DNA of 64,000 bases from Streptomyces scabiei 87.22 (GTDB lineage Bacteria; Actinomycetota; Actinomycetes; Streptomycetales; Streptomycetaceae). Every line of letters starts with the position of its first letter. Position 1 is the first letter of the stretch. Under the pieces are notes generated by a model. That model had not been told where the DNA came from and did no database searches. It saw only the letters and a program-made list of their open reading frames with translations. Both the position numbers and the translations under genes were made by a program. Positions 27,254 through 35,270 of the stretch are shown in pieces. The stretch covers positions 3,286,001 to 3,350,000 of the forward strand of contig NC_013929.1 in the NCBI RefSeq assembly GCF_000091305.1, in the 5' to 3' direction.

Positions 27254-28335
27254 GCGACACCACCTCGACGCGCACGCCTCCCGATAACTCCGCCCTGCTC
27301 ACCAGCCGGAAAGCCGTGCCCGAGCACCTGCGGGTTGCGGCGCTGCACCCTCCAGGACAGCGACTCCACCCGCTTACCGGCTGCTTGAGCCCGCAGCTGG
27401 TACTCGTCTCGGATGGAGCGCTCTGCTGCCTCGGCCTGCGCCTTGCCCCTGAATGCCGAGGACTTGGCCAGCTTGAGGTATCGCCGTTCGGCATTCTGAG
27501 CGCGCTTGGCCATACCGGCGAGGAGGTCTGCTACCTCGTCGGCAGCCGAATAGCCGAGCAACCCCGACCCGATCGCCGTCGCCGCAGCCAGCAACCCGAA
27601 CGTCAGCCCCGAGGCACTGCCCTCAATGCTGGCCCGCAGATTGAAGATGCCGACGGCGAGCAGCGCTACGACGACGAGGGAGAAGAAGCTGATGAGCTTC
27701 ACGATGCTGCCGCCGTTGTCGGTGTCCGCGAACAGTCGCGCATACCGCGCCTCGTCCACGGTCAGCGACTCGGGATCGCGCTGTCGGGCCTTGGCCATAC
27801 GGATGTACTTCAGCTCGGCCCCGACCAGTCCGGTGCAGGCGGCGGCTAGGCCGGAGGCGAGTGACTGCCCGAACGCGATTGAGGGAACGTCGCCGTTGGT
27901 GACTGCCGCCGACCAGACGCCTGCGGTGTCACCGAACCAAAGCACCGGCCAGCAGATCCAGTAACGCAGCTTCGCTCCGGGCTCCCGCCGTGTATATGGG
28001 GTCAGGACCCACGCCGCGTGCTGGTAGTCGGCCCGTGCTTGGCGAACCTCGTGCTCCTGCTCCGACAGCAGGAACTCCGTCCCCGCGGCCACGCGGTCCA
28101 GGCTGCGTGCCCGTTCCTGGAACGGCCGGGCCGCGCGCTCGCCCTCGGCCGGCCAGATCAGTTCCTGCTCGTCGGCCAGTGCGTGGTACTCCTGCTCGGC
28201 ATAGGTCACGCCGACGCCAGGCGGGCGAGGGTGACCGCCGACCTCGTCCAACCGGGGCAGCGAAACCGCATCGGCTTCGTGCGTCCACACGTCCAGAGGC
28301 GCGGTCGCGTCGGAGAACAGCTTCACGGCGGTCAC
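27250..28335 (-). CDS. Polytopic membrane protein of the vWA cassette
   Basis: The 361-residue protein has a charged, Glu-rich N-terminal half (helical, probably coiled coil, about residues 50-115), then hydrophobic segments near 125-150, 155-180, 215-240 and 250-275, and an Arg-rich C-terminal tail. The GTG start at 28335 overlaps the stop of the upstream lipoprotein gene, and its own stop overlaps the start of the cytosolic vWA gene, so the three are translationally coupled. It may link the external lipoprotein to the internal vWA protein. No family is recognised. Confidence 0.55.
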   Translation of the reverse strand: MTAVKLFSDATAPLDVWTHEADAVSLPRLDEVGGHPRPPGVGVTYAEQEYHALADEQELIWPAEGERAARPFQERARSLDRVAAGTEFLLSEQEHEVRQARADYQHAAWVLTPYTRREPGAKLRYWICWPVLWFGDTAGVWSAAVTNGDVPSIAFGQSLASGLAAACTGLVGAELKYIRMAKARQRDPESLTVDEARYARLFADTDNGGSIVKLISFFSLVVVALLAVGIFNLRASIEGSASGLTFGLLAAATAIGSGLLGYSAADEVADLLAGMAKRAQNAERRYLKLAKSSAFRGKAQAEAAERSIRDEYQLRAQAAGKRVESLSWRVQRRNPQVLGHGFPAGEQGGVIGRRARRGGVA

Positions 28336-29168
28336 CGGCCCTCGGAGGTGTAGTCGGTGACGGAGACGCACTCCGCAGCGCCGGTCTTCTTGCACAGGGC
28401 GTCGTAGTAGTTGACCAAGCCCTCAACGATGTCTGAACGCGGTGGTGTCCCGGCCACCCGGCCGAGTCCAGCGACGGTGACGGAAGCGCCGGGGATCTTC
28501 GGCATGGCCGTCTTGTTCGCCAGCTCCGCAACTTCCTGCTTGCTGACGGCTCGCTTGCCGAGATCGATGCCGACGTTCTGGAAGCCGTCCGTGAGCAGAT
28601 ACATGTGCAGGCGGAAGTCACCGCCCACCTGATTGATCCATTCACCAGCCAGCCGGTACTGGGCCGTGATGTCGCTGCCCTTGCCCTTGAGGCCGGCTAC
28701 CGCGGGCCCGTATACATCCCGGATCTCGGTCATGGTGTCGTCGACTACCTTCGCGACCCGCTTGAGCCTGGCGTTGTCGGTAGCGCCGTGGAGAGGGAGC
28801 GGCCCGTCGAAGAGCATCGCCGTGGCCGCACTGGATGCAGAGAAGACGGTCACCCGTAGACGGCCGGAGCAAATGGCAGTGGTGCGGACGATCTGCTCGA
28901 TGGCGGCCATCCGCTCCTCGGTGATGACCTTCGAGGCGCTCGACCCCGTGCCGTCGATCTGAATGTCCGAGGCGGGCGGCGCGGCTGCATCGCACGAGGC
29001 GAGGATCCGCTTGTCCTGGGCGAGTTTGCCGTGCGGGGACGAGCCGACGGAGCAGGCCGTCATGGTCGCGACTGCCAGCGCTACGACTGCGGTGAGCCGG
29101 AAGCAACGAGGCGACGGAATCGGGGCGACGCGGGGACTGTCGGTCGTGGTGCGAGTGGTGAGACGCAT
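28332..29168 (-). CDS. vWA-like lipoprotein
   Basis: The 278-residue protein has a basic N terminus, a hydrophobic stretch (about residues 23-38) and a lipobox TMTAC with lipidation at Cys39, so it should be anchored on the outer face of the membrane. The mature part looks like a vWA domain: a MIDAS-like DGTGS in IQIDGTGSSAS, and the LLTDGFQN strand. I chose ATG 29168 for its strong AGAAGGAGG site; the frame is open to 29243. It is the first gene of the overlapping vWA / membrane / vWA cassette. Confidence 0.65.
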   Translation of the reverse strand: MRLTTRTTTDSPRVAPIPSPRCFRLTAVVALAVATMTACSVGSSPHGKLAQDKRILASCDAAAPPASDIQIDGTGSSASKVITEERMAAIEQIVRTTAICSGRLRVTVFSASSAATAMLFDGPLPLHGATDNARLKRVAKVVDDTMTEIRDVYGPAVAGLKGKGSDITAQYRLAGEWINQVGGDFRLHMYLLTDGFQNVGIDLGKRAVSKQEVAELANKTAMPKIPGASVTVAGLGRVAGTPPRSDIVEGLVNYYDALCKKTGAAECVSVTDYTSEGR

Positions 29169-29260
29169 AGCGGGACCTCCTTCTGGTGATGTCGTGTGCC
29201 TGGGGGTGTTCCGGGGGTGGGGCTCCAGAAGCCAGAGCCCCACCCCCGGAAGCGTTTTAA

Positions 29261-29482
29261 CTACGCCTTGTTCGCGCCGCGAAAGCGCTCTGGCTTGTGC
29301 CGCCGGTTCTGCTCGCGACGGAGGCGATGACGTTCCTTGCCGTCGCCGGCGACCTGGACCGAGGAGATGTCCGTGTCCTTACGACCGAGGCTCCTTGCGA
29401 GGCTGGTCATTTCCTCTGTCTGCTGTGCGATCTGGGCGCGCTCGGCGTCGTTGATTCGGGCGATGTAGCGGTTTCGAGGCAT
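29261..29482 (-). CDS. Small charged hypothetical protein
   Basis: The 73-residue protein begins MPRNRYIARIND and is rich in Arg, Gln and Glu, probably helical with a basic C terminus. ATG 29482 is preceded by GCAAAGGAGC, a good ribosome-binding site, which supports a real gene. It lies 93 bases upstream of the vWA-lipoprotein gene on the same strand. No family is recognised; a nucleic-acid-binding role is possible from charge alone. Confidence 0.5.
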   Translation of the reverse strand: MPRNRYIARINDAERAQIAQQTEEMTSLARSLGRKDTDISSVQVAGDGKERHRLRREQNRRHKPERFRGANKA

Positions 29483-29607
29483 GGAAAAGCTCCTTTGCGG
29501 TTGATGTGGTGTGAGGAATGGCGAACTGAGTTGCTAGGGATCCAAAAATGTCTGGAGAGGACGGCGAGGGACCTAATGGCGGTCCCCACGCCGTTCTCTG
29601 CGCGCGA

Positions 29608-29724
29608 CTACTCTTTGTCGTTCTTGTCGAGGCCCAAGACCGACCGCGCGTCACGCACAAACTGATGAATTCGGCCTACGAAATAGGCAGTCACAACGAG
29701 ACCGATAACCATCAGAGTCGACAC
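29608..29724 (-). CDS. 38-residue single-pass membrane peptide
   Basis: From the GTG at 29724, which has AGAGGAGACG upstream, the peptide is one N-terminal transmembrane helix (STLMVIGLVVTAYFVG) followed by a charged tail ending LDKNDKE. The frame is open further upstream to 29889, but that part overlaps the 28-bp inverted repeat. Such peptides are common companions of transfer genes; the function is not evident. Confidence 0.45.
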   Translation of the reverse strand: MSTLMVIGLVVTAYFVGRIHQFVRDARSVLGLDKNDKE

Positions 29725-29835
29725 AGACGTCTCCTCTCTTGAGTTCTCAAGGGGGTGTGGCCCAACTGCCGCCAGGAAGCGGTTTTCGGTGGGCACATCA
29801 CTACGAGACCAGGCGATGAGAGCTCGTGGGGGAAA

Positions 29836-29925
29836 TGACCCGAGAGTGACCCAGGGCTGACCCGCTGAGCGCAGAAAACCGCAGGTCACTGCCTCATGGG
29901 TCAGCCCTGGGTCACTCTCGGGTCA
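29836..29925. repeat. 28-bp perfect inverted repeat built of phased TGACCC units
   Basis: Arms at 29836-29863 and 29898-29925 are exact inverse complements separated by 34 bases. Each arm holds three TGACCC hexamers in direct orientation at 11-bp spacing, so the site has six half-sites arranged on one helix face. It lies in the intergenic region between a minus-strand membrane-peptide gene and the terminator of the next gene. It could be an origin (oriT or oriV) or a cooperative operator for element 1. Confidence 0.75.
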
Positions 29926-29944
29926 AGCATCGGGACATGGAAAA

Positions 29945-29967
29945 GCCCGCTCCACAGTGGAGCGGGC
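29945..29967 (-). terminator. Intrinsic terminator after the gene at 29995
   Basis: Arms GCCCGCTCCAC (29945-29955) and GTGGAGCGGGC (29957-29967) are perfect, and on the minus strand the stem is followed by CTTTTCC. It ends the transcript of the hypothetical gene at 29995-30402 just before the 28-bp inverted repeat. Confidence 0.7.
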
Positions 29968-29994
29968 GAGTGGGGTCGGCCAGACGAAAGTGCT

Positions 29995-30402
29995 TCAGAA
30001 TCCAGAAGGCGGGTCTCCGTCTTTCCTGCCATGCAGCTCATAGAAGGTCTGCATGGCGAAGAGGTCCGGATCGAGCACAGGGTGGTGCATGCCCATCTTT
30101 CCGAAGATGCTGCTGACGCGGCGCGGAATGATCTCCGACGCCCCTTCGGGATCAGGATCATCCTTGACGTAGTCCAGGAAGGTTTCTTCGGTGAGCCATT
30201 CGTCTATGATTACGGCCAACGCAATCATGAACGTCTGAAAATCTCCGCAGCAGACTCGCACACCACGACCGCAGCGAACCCAGGCTTCCACATAGTCAGC
30301 CAGGCACGCCGGATCACCGAATCTGATCTCCTCCGTAGAGGTTGTCGCGGTGAAATCTCCGAAATCGTAATTTACACGTCTCGCAATAGATACAGCGGAC
30401 AT
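29995..30402 (-). CDS. Hypothetical protein
   Basis: The 135-residue soluble protein is acidic and rich in aromatic residues, with three cysteines in the stretch VRCGRGVRVCCGDF. ATG 30402 has GTAAAAGGAGG upstream, a strong site, and a clear terminator follows, so it is a single-gene unit. I recognise no family. It is divergent from the membrane-protein gene at 30496, with a 93-base AT-rich gap that must hold both promoters. Confidence 0.6.
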   Translation of the reverse strand: MSAVSIARRVNYDFGDFTATTSTEEIRFGDPACLADYVEAWVRCGRGVRVCCGDFQTFMIALAVIIDEWLTEETFLDYVKDDPDPEGASEIIPRRVSSIFGKMGMHHPVLDPDLFAMQTFYELHGRKDGDPPSGF

Positions 30403-30495
30403 GTCAGCCTCCTTTTACAATGAAGGCCGACCCCGCATATATTTATAACATAAATTAAATATATTCGCAATAGCAAACTTCTTTTAGCGTGACTC

Positions 30496-32142
30496 ATGGT
30501 CGACGAAATAAACAGTGGGATCGATCTTCGCGTCCCGTGGCGCAACAGGAAGGTCGTGATCTTCGTAGTCGGCGACCGCTCCCCGGTACCCCGCCCAACA
30601 GATCTCGCGAAGGTGATTCTGCTCGTGAAGCCTCCCGAACCCCGACCCAACTCCCCTATGCTGACGATCCACTTCACAGAGAGGGCGTATCAGTTGGACA
30701 CGGGCAGGACGGACGAGACACCGCCGGTCGAGCGAACCGCGCTGGACGACTTAAAACGTCTCGCAGACGTTGGCGTAACTGATGCGTCACTCGAAGGCTG
30801 CTTAGGTCTTGAGCAGGTACTACTCACGGGAGTGGCAGTAGATGGCGCACTCGCCGAGGGCGGCCGCATCACCGTACTCGACACCGTCCTGCGTCGCGTT
30901 TCCGTTGATGCGATGCGGCAGTCGCTTGCAAGAAGGAATGAAAAACCCCTGGTAGATCAGCTTGGGGAGTCAACTTTCCAAGTCGCAGCGGCAGCTGAGC
31001 TTCTGGGGATAAGCGACGAAGCTGCCTTTAGTCTCAAGCGTCAATCATGGAGACCAAACGATGCCGAATGGAGAATAGAGGAAAAGAAGGAAGAAAACCG
31101 TGGATCGCGAGGACAGCGCCAGCTTCGCGCGGGAGTCTGGGTAGAGAAAAGTTCCTCGACTATCAAGAGGCGGAAAGGCGAGCTGCTTGCAGCGTTTGAG
31201 TCACGCTTCAAGGTATACGTCGCGAGCCATCAAGATGAGCTTCGCGAGCTCATGAACAGCCACGTGGCTGCGACGATCCCTCCACAATCGGCGCAGCAAC
31301 CTGGTTCACCGAACCCAGCGCCTCCCTCTCCGCCGGCCGCCAAGCGGAAGAAGCAACGGATTCTGCTGTCTCTGAGTACTGCGTTCGTCGTTACCGTGGG
31401 CGCCGCTCTAGGCCTGTGGTGGAAATGGTCGGCAGGAGAAGGAGAAGGAGAAGCAGAAGCAGCCCCACTCAACGTCAATACGACGTGGCCTACTTTCCGC
31501 GGCTGTGACGGAGCCACTATGGTTGCCATGCAACCGGGTGGCTCCAGTATCCAGTCTTTCCCCTTGACGACAAAAGAGGACTCCCGAATTAAGATTGCCG
31601 CTGCGTCAGGTGGCGGGTCCTGGCAGTCGGGGCAGTTGGTTATCGACCTCTCGGGAAATACAGATGAGCCCGTAGAGATTAGAAACATCCACCACAAGAA
31701 ACTGCGGGAGCTGCCTGCACCCAAGTGGGTTTACGAGCCCCGCGGCGGATGTGGCGATATGTACCACAGGGAGTTCGTACTTGATCTGGACGGGGGTAGG
31801 CTATTCGATAAGGGAGTCGTAGGCGAAGCGAGCATGCTGGTGGACGGCGAGGCACCCCCGCCGACTGAACTAATTGGGCCTGCATTCACCGTCAGTCGTA
31901 GTGACCCAGCGCAGGTTACCGTAAACACCTTGAGCTGCAAGGGAAACTACGAGTGGATGCTTTTCATTGATTACGTCCAGGGCAGCACGAAGGGGACCGT
32001 AACGCGTGGCCCGTATCGCTCGATGGGTGTCGCAAAGGACACGGAGCATTACTTCACCGAGGATTGGAAGCGCTACGAGAGCGAGGGGAAGTTTTCAGGG
32101 TCTGAGCCAAAACGATGCGAGCAGATCCTGGCACTTCCTTGA
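30496..32142 (+). CDS. Single-pass membrane protein with large extracytoplasmic domain
   Basis: The 548-residue protein has an N-terminal cytoplasmic part of about 285 residues, a Pro-rich linker (about 262-282), a basic stop-transfer signal KRKK, one transmembrane helix at about 288-308, an acidic Gly/Glu repeat, and a 225-residue external domain with several cysteines. Base composition is clearly lower in GC than the core genes, a sign of transfer. The ATG at 30496 has a poor ribosome-binding site; another ATG lies at 30658. It is followed after 37 bases by a lipoprotein gene that probably acts with it. No family is recognised. Confidence 0.6.
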   Translation: MVDEINSGIDLRVPWRNRKVVIFVVGDRSPVPRPTDLAKVILLVKPPEPRPNSPMLTIHFTERAYQLDTGRTDETPPVERTALDDLKRLADVGVTDASLEGCLGLEQVLLTGVAVDGALAEGGRITVLDTVLRRVSVDAMRQSLARRNEKPLVDQLGESTFQVAAAAELLGISDEAAFSLKRQSWRPNDAEWRIEEKKEENRGSRGQRQLRAGVWVEKSSSTIKRRKGELLAAFESRFKVYVASHQDELRELMNSHVAATIPPQSAQQPGSPNPAPPSPPAAKRKKQRILLSLSTAFVVTVGAALGLWWKWSAGEGEGEAEAAPLNVNTTWPTFRGCDGATMVAMQPGGSSIQSFPLTTKEDSRIKIAAASGGGSWQSGQLVIDLSGNTDEPVEIRNIHHKKLRELPAPKWVYEPRGGCGDMYHREFVLDLDGGRLFDKGVVGEASMLVDGEAPPPTELIGPAFTVSRSDPAQVTVNTLSCKGNYEWMLFIDYVQGSTKGTVTRGPYRSMGVAKDTEHYFTEDWKRYESEGKFSGSEPKRCEQILALP

Positions 32143-32179
32143 AACGGCTTGGCCTTTCTAGACTAACGAGGGGTTCGTA

Positions 32180-32848
32180 GTGGCATCCATGAGGCAAACG
32201 AGGCTACTCCTTGCTGCGGGTATGTGGATTATCCTCGTAGGCACATCTGCTTGCAGCGCGGAGCCTTCGTCCGAGAAGTCACTATCTTCAACGGAAGTGG
32301 TGACAATCGCGCCGCTTGATGATTCAGGGGAGCCCGGTTCTGAATACACGATCGTCCATGAAATGCGGGAAGTGGAGTGCCACTCCCCATCCCCCTCCGC
32401 AGTCGACGCCGACATCGTCTGGTGCGGCACTACCGCAGATTCAGCGAACGTATGTTGGGTGAAGCCGGATCGGACTTCACTCCTCTGTGGCGTGTCGCCG
32501 TGGGACAAGCAACTCCGAGAGCTCTACTCAGCTGGAAAAGTCCAAAAAATGAAGCCAGAAGCCGAACCAAAGCCCTGGGCAATGGAACTTACCGGCGGCG
32601 ATAAATGTCAGGCGCGAATCGGCGGTGCCGTAGATCCGCTGCCGTTCGAGCTGATCCATATGTACTACTGCGAGAAGTCAGATCGCATCATCGTTTCAGG
32701 TCCTGGTGTAAAGCTAGTCGAAAAGTCGTCAGCCAAATGGACCGTGCAGGTCGTTGATCGCGAGAAGGTGGCAAAAGAAGGTGAGAAGTACAAACTTCCG
32801 CCTCGGACGTCAGTCGCCAAGGTCTACTTTGCGGGCCAATCTTCCTAA
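32180..32848 (+). CDS. Putative lipoprotein
   Basis: The 222-residue protein has a basic N terminus, a hydrophobic core (LLLAAGMWIILVG) and a lipobox-like TSAC with the likely lipidated residue Cys25. The mature domain has several cysteines (ECHS, VWCG, VCWVK, LLCG, KCQ, YYCEK), which suggests disulphides outside the cell. The GTG at 32180 has GAGGGG upstream. It lies just after the membrane-protein gene on the same strand and shares its lower GC; the two may form one surface module. Function unknown. Confidence 0.55.
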   Translation: MASMRQTRLLLAAGMWIILVGTSACSAEPSSEKSLSSTEVVTIAPLDDSGEPGSEYTIVHEMREVECHSPSPSAVDADIVWCGTTADSANVCWVKPDRTSLLCGVSPWDKQLRELYSAGKVQKMKPEAEPKPWAMELTGGDKCQARIGGAVDPLPFELIHMYYCEKSDRIIVSGPGVKLVEKSSAKWTVQVVDREKVAKEGEKYKLPPRTSVAKVYFAGQSS

Positions 32849-32885
32849 CAGAGATATGGTCCGAGCCAGCCCAGATATGAAGAAT

Positions 32886-32939
32886 GGCGGGAGCGCCACC
32901 CGGACAGCAACATCAGTCGCGTCCAGGTGGGCTCCCGCC
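32886..32939. terminator. Convergent-gene hairpin
   Basis: Arms GGCGGGAGC (32886-32894) and GCTCCCGCC (32931-32939) with an inner CCACC/GGTGG pairing lie between the end of the lipoprotein gene (plus) and the end of the ribbon-helix-helix gene (minus). It could serve both transcripts. Confidence 0.55.
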
Positions 32940-32981
32940 CTACGCCTCCCCTGAGCTCACGCTCGAAGGTGAAGCGGCGTG

Positions 32982-33323
32982 CTACTCGTCAGAGGTCTTG
33001 CCTCGACGAGCAGCCGGACGGCCGGCGGAGGTTGGCTCTTCAGTCTTCTCCCCCGCGGTGTCCTCAGCACCGAAGATTGCCGAAATCGCGTTGCGACGCG
33101 TCTGTGCCTCACGCTCGATGTCGGCACGGATTGCCGCTGCCTTCTGGAGAATGGCCGGGTCAGACTTGGTCTTCTCGACCCAGTGCTCCAGGGCGACCCG
33201 AATCTCTTCGGTGGTGCTGCGGCCGGTGATCTGAGCGACGACGTCCAGTTGTGCTCGCAGATCTTCGGTAATCCGGACAGCCAGCGTACGGAGCTGGCCT
33301 GTTCCTGTTGGCTGCTCGCTCAT
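32982..33323 (-). CDS. Ribbon-helix-helix DNA-binding protein
   Basis: The 113-residue protein has an Arc/MetJ-type N-terminal core: a beta strand (LRTLAVRITEDLRAQL) followed by two helices with GRSTTEEIRVAL, then a charged, disordered tail. Such proteins bind short palindromes as dimers and act as relaxosome accessory factors, partition proteins or autoregulators. ATG 33323 has AGGAGGTGG upstream. Two copies of the GTGTTGA/TCAACAC palindrome lie 86-142 bases upstream, and the same site occurs before the transfer-ATPase operon; I infer that this protein binds them and controls both units. Confidence 0.75.
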   Translation of the reverse strand: MSEQPTGTGQLRTLAVRITEDLRAQLDVVAQITGRSTTEEIRVALEHWVEKTKSDPAILQKAAAIRADIEREAQTRRNAISAIFGAEDTAGEKTEEPTSAGRPAARRGKTSDE

Positions 33324-33747
33324 AGCGAGCCACCTCCTCGGTAAATTGCGGCCGACGAACCCGAATGGTTCATCTCATGAAGCCGCAGGACACCGATGAG
33401 GAATTCAGGTGTTGATTTCAGTCAACACTTCTATTTATGAACCATGTGTTGTTTGAAGTCAACACTTTCTCAATGGCGTTGTGAATACTACGTCGCTCTA
33501 CCTCTTACAGCACCCGCTTCGTGCTGGCGAGGCCTGGCGGGTCCACGAAGAGTGAGATGGGAGGCTGCCGGGCTGAGTGGTACGTGCTGTCCGGCGCCGC
33601 CGTCTGCGGCTGCCCCTGGTCACGATGCTCGATGCCTCAAGATAGCTCCAGTATAAGAATCGGCGCGACGGCAGCGTTGTAAATTTACATCTTGGCTTCG
33701 CCTCTTCCAGTATTTATAATCAAAGAATGAAAGAATTGGAGGAGATC
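33324..33747. promoter_or_regulatory. Two GTGTTGA/TCAACAC operators in a 424-base gene-free gap
   Basis: The gap separates divergent genes. Site one is GTGTTGA (33409-33415) and TCAACAC (33422-33428); site two is GTGTTGT (33446-33452) and TCAACAC (33459-33465). The sites are 37 bases apart, so about 3.5 helical turns. The rest of the gap (about 33470-33720) holds no supported gene; its right end turns AT-rich before the gene at 33748 and may contain that gene's promoter. Confidence 0.65.
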
Positions 33748-34017
33748 ATGAAAAAACAAACTACATCGGAGCAAATATTGAAAGAAGTGATCGCACTGAT
33801 AGAGGAAACACGCGCCAGGGCTAAGCTATCTGGAAAACCTTTCGTCCTCGGGTTGTTATTTGAATCATCAGATGGATCACTCGTCAAGGTGCTACGCCAG
33901 CATGAGGATGAATTGAAGAAGCTCGGCGCCACACTGCTTGAATGGCGAGATGACGCCCTGCGTGGACGTGCACAAATCGCAGGCGAAGAGCTTTTAGTAT
34001 CGATTCAGCGGGCCTAA
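33748..34017 (+). CDS. Low-GC hypothetical protein
   Basis: The 89-residue protein begins MKKQTTSEQILKEV and is mostly helical and charged, with SGKPFVLGLLFESSDG in the middle. I chose ATG 33748 because GGAGGAG lies just upstream; an earlier ATG at 33727 is less likely. Codon use is strikingly AT-rich compared with core genes, which suggests recent transfer. A hairpin with arms 34045-34053 and 34071-34079 follows. No family is recognised. Confidence 0.5.
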   Translation: MKKQTTSEQILKEVIALIEETRARAKLSGKPFVLGLLFESSDGSLVKVLRQHEDELKKLGATLLEWRDDALRGRAQIAGEELLVSIQRA

Positions 34018-34044
34018 TTGATAACTTTAGAAAAGCATTTACAA

Positions 34045-34079
34045 AAAGGCTGAATTAGTTTAATATGAAATCAGCCTTT
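34045..34079 (+). terminator. AT-rich hairpin after the gene at 33748
   Basis: Perfect 9-bp arms AAAGGCTGA (34045-34053) and TCAGCCTTT (34071-34079) flank a 17-base AT-rich loop between the hypothetical gene and the next transcription unit. It probably ends the upstream transcript. Confidence 0.6.
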
Positions 34080-34122
34080 CGAGGATTTGAAAGAATCCGG
34101 GGCTTCCATTAGGGAGGAATCC

Positions 34123-34476
34123 GTGACCGCGATGTCTACGGAAACTCTGGTCGGTAGCCAGAGCAATCTGGCTCACCAGCTCGCCGCCATCCTGGCGGAC
34201 CACCCGGCCGGTAGTTCGTTCCGGCTCATGTTCGCGCCCGTGGGCGTGGAGGTGGCCGAGGACGAGGTGCTGGTCCAGGTCGTCAACGCCGAGAGCGGCG
34301 TCATCGAGCTGCGTCCGCGCAAGCTGGACGACCTCAGCCTCGACGACACCGTGCACGCCACGCAGGTGCTCGACCCGGGTGACGACGACTTCAACGAGTA
34401 CGCCGCGACGCCCATGGCCGGCAAGTGCTTGGTCCGGTACGACCTGCACAAGAACCGCCAGCACATCTACGACTGA
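34123..34476 (+). CDS. Small acidic protein paired with a JmjC/cupin oxygenase
   Basis: The 117-residue protein starts at the GTG at 34123, which has AGGGAGG upstream; an ATG lies three codons later. It is acidic, with a segment of Asp residues (PGDDDFNEY), and ends in KNRQHIYD. It has no recognised domain. Its stop is three bases before the start of the oxygenase gene, so the two are coupled and share a terminator at 35115. It could be the substrate, a carrier or an accessory protein of that enzyme; the C-terminal His-Ile-Tyr-Asp is a plausible modification site, but this is speculation. Confidence 0.55.
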   Translation: MTAMSTETLVGSQSNLAHQLAAILADHPAGSSFRLMFAPVGVEVAEDEVLVQVVNAESGVIELRPRKLDDLSLDDTVHATQVLDPGDDDFNEYAATPMAGKCLVRYDLHKNRQHIYD

Positions 34477-34479
34477 TCG

Positions 34480-35094
34480 TTGACGGTCGTCGCAGAGAAC
34501 TCGATCGCATCGCAGTTTCTCGCCCGCCTGTGGTCGGCTGTATTGCCGACTTACATGCGTGCCGAGGAGCAGCAGCGAGTAGCTCACTTCGTCAGTGCCT
34601 TTGATCCAGCATACCTGGAAAGGTTGCCACTTCCCCTGAAAGGGGAGCGATCAGAGGCACAGACGGTGGCGCTTGTGGATGACGCGGAATTCCACCGCGA
34701 AGTCAGTAACGATGCCATCGAGGCCGCGTACCAAGAGCGGCGCCGGACGCGTGTCTACGAAGGAATGGACGCGCGTAGTGATGGCTGGTACAGCGTCACA
34801 GCCTTGCAGTTGGCTCGGCTCGCTCGGTGTCGCGTCGCGTGCAGTATGTACGAATCAAGCTCAGGCGACCGCAACATCGGCGCACACGTCGATCAGTGGC
34901 TGGGTGCGATCGTGCAAATGCGCGGCGCAAAAAGCTGGACGCTCTGGCCAAGCGCGGACGGCGAACCTCAGCAGATCATCACGCGGACCGGCGACGTACT
35001 GCTGATTCCGCGCGACATCAAGCATGAGGTCACCACCCCCGATTACTCGGTGCACCTGGTCTTCGCGTTCATGACGGGCCAGCCCATCGGGTAA
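34480..35094 (+). CDS. JmjC/cupin-type Fe(II)/2-oxoglutarate oxygenase-like protein
   Basis: The 204-residue protein ends in a double-stranded beta-helix domain with the metal-binding pattern H136-x-D138 (GAHVDQWLGAIVQMRG) and His182 (RDIKHEV), as in the JmjC/RoxA-type protein hydroxylases. The helical N-terminal 90 residues resemble no family I know. Length is about half that of ribosomal oxygenases, so the C-terminal dimerisation and winged-helix domains are missing. The start is a TTG at 34480, three bases after the upstream stop and without its own Shine-Dalgarno, which suggests coupled translation. Target unknown; the small protein upstream is a candidate. Confidence 0.65.
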   Translation: MTVVAENSIASQFLARLWSAVLPTYMRAEEQQRVAHFVSAFDPAYLERLPLPLKGERSEAQTVALVDDAEFHREVSNDAIEAAYQERRRTRVYEGMDARSDGWYSVTALQLARLARCRVACSMYESSSGDRNIGAHVDQWLGAIVQMRGAKSWTLWPSADGEPQQIITRTGDVLLIPRDIKHEVTTPDYSVHLVFAFMTGQPIG

Positions 35095-35114
35095 AGGAAG
35101 TCATCGAAAGGAAT

Positions 35115-35150
35115 CCCCCGACTGTCCAGCCAGGACAGCGGGGGTTTTCT
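35115..35150 (+). terminator. Intrinsic terminator of the oxygenase cassette
   Basis: Arms CCCCCGACTGTCC... and GGACAG...CGGGGG pair over about 12 bp around an AGCC loop (35115-35144) and are followed by TTTTCTCATTT. It closes the two-gene unit starting at 34123. Confidence 0.8.
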
Positions 35151-35270
35151 CATTTCTGGAATTATCTCAATCTAGACCGCGTATCCCTTCAACAGGAATC
35201 AGAGAAATTCGTATGGGGACCAATGTGTCAGATCAAAGACGGCCGCCGGCCTTCTCTTGAGTCGTGTGGT

